DNA of 20,491 bases, taken from the NCBI GenBank assembly GCA_019234035.1, contig JAFALX010000011.1, forward strand, positions 1-20,491, read 5' to 3'. Origin of the DNA: Candidatus Dormiibacterota bacterium (GTDB lineage: Bacteria > Chloroflexota > Dormibacteria > Aeolococcales > Aeolococcaceae). Positions 14,803-20,491 of this stretch are shown piece after piece. Every line of letters starts with the position of its first letter. Within the stretch, counting starts at the first letter, position 1. The position numbers and the translations under genes were made by a program. The notes below the pieces were generated by a model. That model was not told where the DNA came from, made no database searches, and was given only the letters and a program-made list of their open reading frames with translations.

Positions 14803-16281
14803 TCAGGCGGCGGCGACGGCCACCGCTTCGGTCGCCGGGGCTGTGTCGATCTCCGAGACGTCTGAGCGTCGCACCAGAGCCGCAAGGAGCACCGCGCCGG
14901 CGAACAGCAGGACGGCGGAGACCAGGAATGCGGCGCGGAACCCGGTGACGAGGGCCGAGAGGCGCACCGCCACCGACGGCGCGGCCGTGAGCCCTGACAG
15001 CGCCGAGCTGGTCGCGTTGGCCGCGACGGTCGAGAGCACCGCGAGCCCAAGCGCGCCGCCGAGCTGCTGCGAGGTGTTGAGCAGTCCGGACGCGAGGCCT
15101 GCGTCGGCCTCGTCGACGTTGGTCGTCGCGATCAGCGTCAGCGGCACGAACGTCAGGCCGAGCCCGAACGCCATCAGCATGAGCCCGGGAAAGAGATCGC
15201 CCAGGTACGTGCCCTGGACGGGGATGCGACTCAGCAGGATCAGGCCGCCGCTGGCGATGACCATGCCGGCCACGCCGACGTTGCGCACCCCGATGCGCCG
15301 GATCAGCTGCTGCGACAGACCCGCGCCCGCGATGATTCCTGCCGTGACTGGCAGAAACGCGAGGCCGGCGCGAATCGGGCTGTATCCGAGCACCTCCTGC
15401 ACGTAGATCGACGCGAAGAAGAACATGCCGAACATGCCGGCGGCGACGATCAGCATCACGAGGTTGGCGCTGGTGAGTGAGCGAAGCCGGAAGATGCCGA
15501 GCCGGATGAGCGGCTGCCTCAGCCGCAGCTCGAGCACGACGAAGGTGGCGAGCAGCACGAACGACACTGCCGCGAGCCCGAGTGTCTGCCCGGAGACCCA
15601 GCCTGCCGACTGCGCGTTGACGAGCGCATAGACGAGCACCATCAGCCCCGCGGTGATGGCGATGGCGCCACCGACGTCGACGCCGCGTCCCGCGCCGGCG
15701 GCGCGGCTCTCGGGCACGAAGCGGAGCGCGAGCAGGACGGTCGCCAGCCCGACCGGGACGTTCACGAAGAACACCCACTGCCACGAGATCAGCTGCGTGA
15801 TGATGCCGCCGAGCAGCAGCCCGACCGCACCGCCGCCGACCGCCACAGCGCTCCACACGCCGAGGGCCAGCGTGCGGTCACGCCCGTCGGCGAACGATGT
15901 GGTGATGACCGACAGCGCCGCGGGGGCGATCAACGCACCGCCCAGTCCCTGCAGCGCGCGTCCTGCGACAAGCACGGCCGCGGAGCCGGCAAAGCCGTTC
16001 AGCAGCGATGCGAGCGAGAAGAGGATCGTGCCCGCGATGAACATCCGCTTGCGACCGAACAGGTCACCCGCGCGTCCGCCGAGCAGCAGGAAGCCACCGA
16101 ACGTGAGCGTGTAGGCGTTCACCACCCACTGCAGGTTGTCGGTGGAGAAGTGCAGCCCCTTCTGGATCGTGGGCAGCGCCACGTTCACGATCGTGGCGTC
16201 GAGGATGACCATGAACTGGCCGAGGGTGACGACCACCAGGATCAGCCAGGGGTTGAGCGTGCGTTGGGGGGCTCTAGTCAT
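14803..16281 (-). CDS. DHA2-family (EmrB/QacA-type) 14-TM drug:H+ antiporter
   Basis: This is a 492-aa MFS transporter from ATG 16281 with GGGAGGA 5 nt upstream; a longer in-frame start would lie inside the promoter. Motif D1 LDATIVNVALP is at 27-37 and motif A GGRAGDLFGRKRM at 69-81; motif C-like glycines occur in GVWSAVAVGGGAVGLLLGG, and WQWVFFVNVPVG is the typical DHA2 segment. About 14 hydrophobic helices can be counted, and the soluble C-terminal tail is short. It should export drugs or other amphipathic compounds at the cytoplasmic membrane using the proton gradient; the substrate is unknown. It is divergent from a TetR regulator, with an operator inside its promoter. Confidence 0.94.
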   Translation of the reverse strand: MTRAPQRTLNPWLILVVVTLGQFMVILDATIVNVALPTIQKGLHFSTDNLQWVVNAYTLTFGGFLLLGGRAGDLFGRKRMFIAGTILFSLASLLNGFAGSAAVLVAGRALQGLGGALIAPAALSVITTSFADGRDRTLALGVWSAVAVGGGAVGLLLGGIITQLISWQWVFFVNVPVGLATVLLALRFVPESRAAGAGRGVDVGGAIAITAGLMVLVYALVNAQSAGWVSGQTLGLAAVSFVLLATFVVLELRLRQPLIRLGIFRLRSLTSANLVMLIVAAGMFGMFFFASIYVQEVLGYSPIRAGLAFLPVTAGIIAGAGLSQQLIRRIGVRNVGVAGMVIASGGLILLSRIPVQGTYLGDLFPGLMLMAFGLGLTFVPLTLIATTNVDEADAGLASGLLNTSQQLGGALGLAVLSTVAANATSSALSGLTAAPSVAVRLSALVTGFRAAFLVSAVLLFAGAVLLAALVRRSDVSEIDTAPATEAVAVAAA

Positions 16282-16332
16282 CGGGGTCCTCCCTCTCCTA
16301 CAATCGGAGTCTAGGTTCCAGATATGGCGTGT

Positions 16333-16362
16333 ACTATACGGAACGGAGGTTCCGCTTGTCAA
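16333..16362 (-). promoter_or_regulatory. Sigma-70-type promoter of the DHA2 exporter
   Basis: On the minus strand, -35 TTGACA (16362-16357) and -10 TATAGT (16338-16333) are separated by 18 bp. Both boxes are near consensus, predicting a start near 16326 and a leader of about 45 nt with a good Shine-Dalgarno. It is the strongest promoter match in the window. Confidence 0.75.
16339..16354. promoter_or_regulatory. Probable TetR operator CGGAAC-N4-GTTCCG
   Basis: Perfect 6-bp arms fill the spacer between -10 and -35 of the exporter promoter, where a bound dimer would exclude RNA polymerase. A further GGTTCC half-site lies at 16314-16319. The adjacent TetR gene is the obvious binder; autoregulation is likely because the site is also 47 bp upstream of its start. 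Confidence 0.7.
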
Positions 16363-16400
16363 GCATCCCGGTGACACCCCTGTCGACAGCGACGCACGCC

Positions 16401-16979
16401 ATGGGCGAGCGCCCGCTGCGCGCCGACGCGCAGCGCAACCGTGAGGCGATCCTCGCCGCGGCCGAGGCCGAGTTCCAGGCGTACGGCGCCGACGCGTGCA
16501 TCGACGGCATCGCCGAGCGCGCGGGAGTGGGGGTGGGGACCGTCTATCGCAACTACGCGACCAAGGACGAGCTGATGCGCGCGATCATGAAGGCGCACGT
16601 CGAGCCGATGCTCGCCGCCGCGCGCGCGTCACTCGAGGACGCTGATGCCGGCGCAGCGTTCCTCACCTTCCTGCACCAGATCGCGTCGGAGTCCTGCAGC
16701 TTCAAGGCGCTCGCGGACACACTCGCGGGCGCCGGCCTCGACATCGACTCCGCCAAACAGGAGATGGTCGGCGAGCTCATGGGGCTCGTGCGCGAGATGT
16801 TCGCGCGCGGTCAGGCCGCGGGTACGCTGCGTCGCGATGTCACGGCCGAGGACGTCAGCGCGTTGATGCAGGGTTTGTCCCATACCGTCAACGTCTGCGA
16901 GGACGACCGGCAGGTGGCCCGCTGCGTCGACCTGATCTGCGACGCGCTGCGCACCCCCCAGGCTGCGCGTCCGGCTTAG
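16401..16979 (+). CDS. TetR/AcrR-family transcriptional regulator
   Basis: This is a 192-aa protein from ATG 16401; the open frame to 16329 covers the promoter/operator and is not needed. The N-terminal DNA-binding domain (about 10-60) has REAILAAAEAEFQAYGADACIDGIAERAGVGVGTVYRNYATKDELMRAI, with the helix-turn-helix around 33-56. The all-helical ligand domain follows and is not recognisable beyond family level (SfaKALADTLAGAGL, LMQGLSHTVNVCEDD). It probably represses the divergent exporter and itself, released by an exported compound. No Shine-Dalgarno is visible. Its TAG overlaps the stop of the converging hemoglobin gene by 2 bp. Confidence 0.93.
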   Translation: MGERPLRADAQRNREAILAAAEAEFQAYGADACIDGIAERAGVGVGTVYRNYATKDELMRAIMKAHVEPMLAAARASLEDADAGAAFLTFLHQIASESCSFKALADTLAGAGLDIDSAKQEMVGELMGLVREMFARGQAAGTLRRDVTAEDVSALMQGLSHTVNVCEDDRQVARCVDLICDALRTPQAARPA

Positions 16980-17434
16980 AGCAGGCCGTCCCACGACCAG
17001 TGCGGGACCGCGAGCTCGCGGGGCACCACGCCGGCGTCGTCCTCGTACTGCAGGACGTCGCTGACCGCCCACTCCATGTAGGCACGAAGCGCCGCACGAA
17101 ACTCCGGGTCGTCGGGCAGGCCGGCGTCGTCGGCGGCGGCGACGAAGCACGCCACGAAACGGCTGCCCATGTCGCCCAGGTTGCCGTTGCCGGAGTGGAG
17201 GCGGACCACGTACGTCTGATCGGCCAGCGATCCGGAATAGGTCGCCGGCCCGCCGAGGACCTCGGCCCAGTACGCGGCCAGCCGTTCCACGTGCTGCGGA
17301 TGCTGGTCCGGGTGCGAGAAGGGATGGTTGAGCACCGGGTCCGCGAGGCACCGCGCGTGGTGCGCTCGCGCCAGCGCCAGGAAGGCCGCGTCGCCGCCGG
17401 CGAACTCGTACAGGGTGGGACGCACGGGCGGCAT
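16976..17434 (-). CDS. Group II truncated hemoglobin
   Basis: This is a 152-aa single-domain globin. LADPVLNHPFSHPDQHPQHVERLAAYWAEVLGGPATYSG covers the B to E helices with the GGP turn typical of group II, and His80 in VVRLHSGNG is the likely proximal heme ligand (F8). The C-terminal EFRAALRAYMEWAVSDVLQY fits the G/H helices. Such proteins bind O2 and NO and often serve in NO detoxification or peroxidase-like redox chemistry. It starts 8 bp after the stop of the secreted protein gene, so the two form a probable operon driven from the promoter near 18470. Confidence 0.92.
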   Translation of the reverse strand: MPPVRPTLYEFAGGDAAFLALARAHHARCLADPVLNHPFSHPDQHPQHVERLAAYWAEVLGGPATYSGSLADQTYVVRLHSGNGNLGDMGSRFVACFVAAADDAGLPDDPEFRAALRAYMEWAVSDVLQYEDDAGVVPRELAVPHWSWDGLL

Positions 17435-17442
17435 GTTCGCAC

Positions 17443-18408
17443 TCAGCGAAGGCGCGCCGGGGACCCGCTCCAGAGATCTGGCGACCGCATCGTCGCGCTC
17501 CTGCGAGTCGCAGGCTGAGGCTGCGGCGCCGTGGCGGCGGCAGCCGGCGCGGGTGCTGCCTCGCCGCGCAGCTGCAGCGCGGTCGCGATCAGCACGATCG
17601 CAGAGGTGATGAGCACGGCCAGCGCGACGAGCTGCAGAACCGACGGCGCTTCATGCGACCGGGTGGACGCTGCAGGCGACGGCGCCGCGAGCGCCGTCAC
17701 CGCCACCGACGCCGTCGTGGCGCTGGGAACAGCCCCGTCGAACCTCCACAACGTCGCCACCTGTGGTGGCGGGTTGGTCAGATGTGTGACTTCGTGCGCG
17801 GGCAGGCTGAAGACCACGGGCGGCGCTGCGGCCGGAGGCGCCGCTGCCGCGGGTGCCGGGGCCGGGACGGGCACAGCCGGCGCCGCGAGGGCACCGGGGA
17901 CGCCCGGCGCAGTTGTCACCAAGGGCACCGGCACCTGTGACTGTGACCCCGGCTGCTTCTGCTGATCTCCCTGCTGGTCCTGCGGCGGCGGGGACTGGGT
18001 CACGGCGTCGGAGGGCGGCGCCGAGGTGACCTCCAGCGGCGCAGTCGCGGGTGTTCCGTCGACGGGTTGACCGTCGCGGTCCGTCTGCGTCGCGACGACC
18101 CGGTGGGACCCCGCTTTGGCCGCCGGCACCGTGAAACTGAACGCTATCGAGCCGCTGCGATCCGGCGCGCCCGACCAGAGCGCCGAACCAGTCGGTCGAT
18201 CCAGACGGAGCTCGACGGCACTTCCGCGCGGACTGAAGCCGGCGCCCGCACCGTCGACGGTGGAGCCGGTCGCCGCGCTGCCCGTGTTCAGCGTGACGTG
18301 CGCCGACGCGGGAGCCGCGATCACGGTGACCACGACAACTGCTGCCGCAACAGCGCCGACCGCGGCCGCGGCCAGCCGGACCCATGTCGATCGCCAGGGA
18401 TATAACAA
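17443..18408 (-). CDS. Secreted, C-terminally membrane-anchored Ala/Pro-rich protein
   Basis: I place the start at TTG 18408 (321 aa): GAGG lies 7 nt upstream, and the predicted promoter at 18459-18487 makes an ATG at 18579 untranscribable. The N-terminus is a signal peptide (basic YPWRSTWVR, long Ala/Val core, cleavage after APASA near residue 36). Residues about 37-125 look like an Ig-like beta domain (HVTLNTGSAATGSTV ... GSHRVVATQTDRDGQPVDG ... APLEV). A long Pro/Gln/Ala-rich region follows, with one membrane helix about 257-280 (VLQLVALAVLITSAIVLIATAL) and a 41-residue cytosolic Ala/Pro tail. No catalytic motif and no sortase signal; likely a surface structural or binding protein. Confidence 0.75.
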   Translation of the reverse strand: MLYPWRSTWVRLAAAAVGAVAAAVVVVTVIAAPASAHVTLNTGSAATGSTVDGAGAGFSPRGSAVELRLDRPTGSALWSGAPDRSGSIAFSFTVPAAKAGSHRVVATQTDRDGQPVDGTPATAPLEVTSAPPSDAVTQSPPPQDQQGDQQKQPGSQSQVPVPLVTTAPGVPGALAAPAVPVPAPAPAAAAPPAAAPPVVFSLPAHEVTHLTNPPPQVATLWRFDGAVPSATTASVAVTALAAPSPAASTRSHEAPSVLQLVALAVLITSAIVLIATALQLRGEAAPAPAAAATAPQPQPATRRSATMRSPDLWSGSPARLR

Positions 18409-18458
18409 CGCAGAGCCTCGCCCCGGCGCGGGGGGAATCGCCGATCCTGTGGGCCCGG

Positions 18459-18487
18459 AGTGTAGCGATGCGGACCGGTGAGTGCAA
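18459..18487 (-). promoter_or_regulatory. Promoter for the secreted protein-hemoglobin operon
   Basis: On the minus strand, -35 TTGCAC (18487-18482), a 17-bp spacer and -10 TACACT (18464-18459) predict a start near 18452, leaving a leader of about 44 nt to TTG 18408. Confidence 0.6.
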
Positions 18488-18496
18488 ATCGATGCG

Positions 18497-18523
18497 TTGA
18501 CATGTCCGCGTCCGTTGTACGGT
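18497..18523 (+). promoter_or_regulatory. Promoter giving a probably leaderless transcript
   Basis: -35 TTGACA (18497-18502) and a candidate -10 TACGGT (18518-18523, 15-bp spacer, short) would start transcription at or next to ATG 18531. Its -35 lies only 9 bp from the -35 of the divergent promoter, so the two may compete. Confidence 0.45.
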
Positions 18524-18530
18524 GCGCTGC

Positions 18531-19271
18531 ATGGCCGGTGAGGAATGGCGGGCAACCGCTGACGTGATGCGCTCCCCACTCGACCAATTCGTGACCGCGC
18601 GCACGCAGGCGGTGCGCGCGTTTCGCGCGCTGGGTGAGGCCGAGGTCGCCGCGCGTCTCAACGCATTGCGCAAGCCGTCGCTGGTGCTGTGGGCGCTCAA
18701 TCAGGCAGGCGCGGTGGCTACCGACGACCTCGACGCGTTGCGCGACGAGGGCAAGGCGCTGCGCACCGCACAGGCGCGCGTCCTGGGCGGCGACCGATCC
18801 GCGTCGGCCGCGCTGCAGCGCGCGATGCAGGAGCAGCGTCAACGGCTCGACGTGCTGACGCGCCGGCTCGGGATGGTGCTCGGTGCGAGCGGCCACGCCG
18901 CTCCGGACGCGACGATGCGCCGCATCACCAACGCGCTGCGCGCGGCATCGATCGGCGACGACGCGACGTGGCGCGCGCTGCGCGACGGCCGGTTGCTCTC
19001 CGAGCCGGACGCGGCGACGTTCCCGGTGATGGACGTGCCGCTCGCCCCCGCTGCCCGCGAGGAGCTCGCGGAGCGCGAGGCCACCGACCGTCGCAGGCGG
19101 CGCGAAAGCGCAGAGGCAGATGTGCGTCGCGCGGAGGCGCTGCTCGAGAACGCACGCGAGCAGGAGCTGGTGTCACGGCACCGGCGCATGACGGCGGAGC
19201 GTGCGCTCGACGACGCACGCAAGCTGCTGGCGCAGATCGACCCGGTAGCGCGCGGGGAGCCGCCTACATGA
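18531..19271 (+). CDS. Conserved actinobacterial hypothetical protein with C-terminal coiled coil
   Basis: This is a 246-aa protein from ATG 18531, preferred over GTG 18522 because the -10 overlaps the latter. The N-terminus has a pattern I recall from a widespread actinobacterial family of unknown function: LDQFVTARTQAVRAFRALG, then LNALRKPSLVLWALNQ (residues 17-58). The middle is helical, and about 170-235 is a charged Arg/Glu/Ala coiled coil (EELAEREATDRRRRRESAEAD and onward). No transmembrane or catalytic motif. It overlaps the lipoprotein start by 4 nt (ATGA), so the two are translated together. Confidence 0.85.
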   Translation: MAGEEWRATADVMRSPLDQFVTARTQAVRAFRALGEAEVAARLNALRKPSLVLWALNQAGAVATDDLDALRDEGKALRTAQARVLGGDRSASAALQRAMQEQRQRLDVLTRRLGMVLGASGHAAPDATMRRITNALRAASIGDDATWRALRDGRLLSEPDAATFPVMDVPLAPAAREELAEREATDRRRRRESAEADVRRAEALLENAREQELVSRHRRMTAERALDDARKLLAQIDPVARGEPPT

Positions 19272-19729
19272 AACGTGCACTGCTTCTGGCCGCAGCTGCT
19301 GGTTTATGTGCGGTCGGATGCGACTCCGCACAACCGGTTACGCACACCACCGCGTCCCCGACCGCGGTGGTGTCGTGCTCCAGCCCGTCGAAGGTGAAGG
19401 TCGTCGGTGTATCGGAGCAGACCGCCCAGAGACTGGCCGCTCAGCAGGCTAGGGTAGTCGCCGCAGGCAACTCGGTGACCTTTTCCTCGGTCTGCGTCAC
19501 GACGCTCCACGACGCGAGCCCGGGTGTGGGTCCCGGCGTGGGCGAGTCTCTCGATGCACTCGTCTGGAATTTCCGATTTCGCGGGCTCTTTGGTTCAGTG
19601 TCCTGCGGACCTGCCCTGATGACTCCGCAGCCGACGTGCCCGCCACCTCAACCGTTGCTCCAGGTCCTTCTGGATTCCCGGTCCGCCGCCTTCGTGGAGA
19701 TGGGCACACCGCCGGAGCTCGCCGGCTAG
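19268..19729 (+). CDS. Putative lipoprotein
   Basis: This is a 153-aa protein whose ATG overlaps the preceding stop. The type II signal peptide is clear: MKR, a short Leu/Ala core and lipobox AVGC with Cys18, followed by Asp-Ser and a Thr/Ser-rich linker. The mature part (GESLDALVWNFRFRGLFGSVSCGP) has Cys residues in SCSS, SVCVTT, VSCGP and PTCPPP that could form extracytoplasmic disulfides. No family recognised. It should be anchored to the outer face of the cytoplasmic membrane. Confidence 0.82.
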   Translation: MKRALLLAAAAGLCAVGCDSAQPVTHTTASPTAVVSCSSPSKVKVVGVSEQTAQRLAAQQARVVAAGNSVTFSSVCVTTLHDASPGVGPGVGESLDALVWNFRFRGLFGSVSCGPALMTPQPTCPPPQPLLQVLLDSRSAAFVEMGTPPELAG

Positions 19730-20044
19730 CTGTAAAGTCGCGTCCGGATCCCCGGTAGGAGTGACGGTAGCCGCCCTTCTGTAGTTACAACTGGTGATCG
19801 TCATCGCTTTCGTCGGTTAGCTCGACTACCGCCGCGGCTACGATGGAACGGATCGGCGCCGCCACGGACAGAGCGGCCGGGTGAGACCGTGCTGGCCTGG
19901 TTGCCGGCACTGTAGCCAGCGGCTGGATATCGCTTGGTTGTCAGAAAAACGCCTGAGTCAAGCGGCCGCGACCGGACGCCCCAGATGACGGTCGAGTCGC
20001 TTCTGTCACGGCAAATCCCTGGCAGCGCACGCAACAATCCGGGG
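19730..20044. other. 315-bp stretch without a supportable gene
   Basis: Base composition is less G+C-skewed than in the neighbours. It contains short repeats such as TGTA-GT-TACA (near 19782) and GCTGGC/GCCAGC 18 nt apart (19891-19920), none long enough to call. Open frames on either strand lack coding-like third positions and ribosome sites. AACAAT at 20033-20038 could be a -10 for the next ORF. Confidence 0.5.
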
Positions 20045-20341
20045 ATGGACATCACGTGCCCACGTTGCGGCACGCGACAGCCGGAGCCAGAGCCACCCAC
20101 GGGAATGATGACCTGCACGTCGTGCCGACGGACGCTCCGGATATTCTGGGGCGCCATGACCGTCGTTGGGCAACCGCTTACTGACGGGGAGACGTCGAAA
20201 GTGGAGGAATTGGAACCTCGTCTCGACGCGTGCCGCGGCGGTTTCGCAATCAATTGGTGGCGGCGGCGAAGGGCACGCCGAGACCTTGTTGACTACCTTC
20301 GCGAGACGGGTGAGCGCCGCCGTGCTGGTGATTCTCCCTAG
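20045..20341 (+). CDS. Small zinc-ribbon protein, hypothetical
   Basis: This is a 98-aa ORF from ATG 20045 (the frame is open upstream to 19934). Two Cys pairs, CPRC near residue 5 and CTSC near 23, 14 residues apart, form a typical zinc ribbon, followed by FWGAMTVVG, an acidic stretch and a very basic segment (WWRRRRARRD). It could bind nucleic acid or protein. Codon third positions are visibly less G+C-rich than in the flanking genes, which suggests later acquisition or weaker constraint. The zinc-ribbon spacing is the main reason to accept it as real. Confidence 0.6.
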   Translation: MDITCPRCGTRQPEPEPPTGMMTCTSCRRTLRIFWGAMTVVGQPLTDGETSKVEELEPRLDACRGGFAINWWRRRRARRDLVDYLRETGERRRAGDSP

Positions 20342-20491
20342 GTCACGCGGCAAACATCGTCGCGAGGTGGACGCACCGCTTTCTCCAGTTCGGCGCGACG
20401 CCCACCGTGACTCTGATCCGTCGGTCATCGGCAGCTATCGCGACTGGTGAGACCCTTTCGCGCGGCTCACCGGTTCGCCTCGGCGCGCCTC
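20342..20491. other. Window end, no gene called
   Basis: A short plus-strand frame ending at 20450 crosses here, but its start overlaps the zinc-ribbon ORF and its translation is Arg/Ser-rich. I cannot support it. Confidence 0.4.

Noticed and set aside
20166..20450. 94-codon plus-strand frame overlapping the zinc-ribbon ORF
   Set aside because: It overlaps the better-supported ORF and its translation is Arg/Ser-rich without motifs. A frameshifted continuation cannot be excluded.

Overview
The window is uniformly G+C-rich and coding-dense. It shows actinobacterial traits: GTG and TTG starts, several starts with no Shine-Dalgarno (possibly leaderless), and a CGAAC-N4-GTTCG LexA box. Its gene content includes a CDGSH/Fer4_19 protein, a SnoaL-tailed ECF sigma factor, a DHA2 exporter with TetR, DUF3054 and YihY. 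I read it as a chromosomal segment of an actinomycete. The Thermoleophilia (Solirubrobacter or Conexibacter relatives) are my best guess, by inference only. I see no tRNA, rRNA, CRISPR array, insertion sequence or phage gene.

Layout. 1-1700 (minus) is a multidomain CDGSH / 4Fe-4S / globin-like protein cut by the left edge. It is divergent from a channel-like membrane protein (1760-2869). 2944-5010 is a UvrD-type helicase behind a perfect SOS box, meeting a cytosolic PDZ protein tail to tail. 5685-7475 (minus) holds YCII, quinone reductase and DUF3054. 7649-11763 (plus) is a five-gene run: three tandem CooC/MinD-type ATPases, a YihY protein and a polytopic membrane protein. 11815-14239 holds a PhnB-like VOC protein, a STAS protein, an ECF sigma factor and a second VOC protein. 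14507-16979 holds a small acidic protein, a DHA2 drug exporter and its divergent TetR regulator, with a well-defined promoter/operator. 16976-18408 (minus) pairs a secreted, membrane-anchored protein with a group II truncated hemoglobin. 18531-19729 (plus) pairs a coiled-coil protein with a lipoprotein. 19730-20491 is a less typical stretch with a small zinc-ribbon ORF.

How it fits together. The clearest regulatory logic is LexA control of the helicase and TetR control of the exporter; in the latter the operator fills the -10/-35 spacer. A TTGT-N5-ACAA inverted repeat lies upstream of both the CDGSH gene and the PDZ gene and may mark a shared regulator. The most unusual gene set is the CooC triplet. 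It is built like metallocofactor-maturation ATPases, but no carbon monoxide dehydrogenase or other client enzyme is visible, and the three paralogues differ at key positions. Two globin-related domains and two Fe-S domain types give the window a redox/heme theme, but nothing proves that these genes act together.
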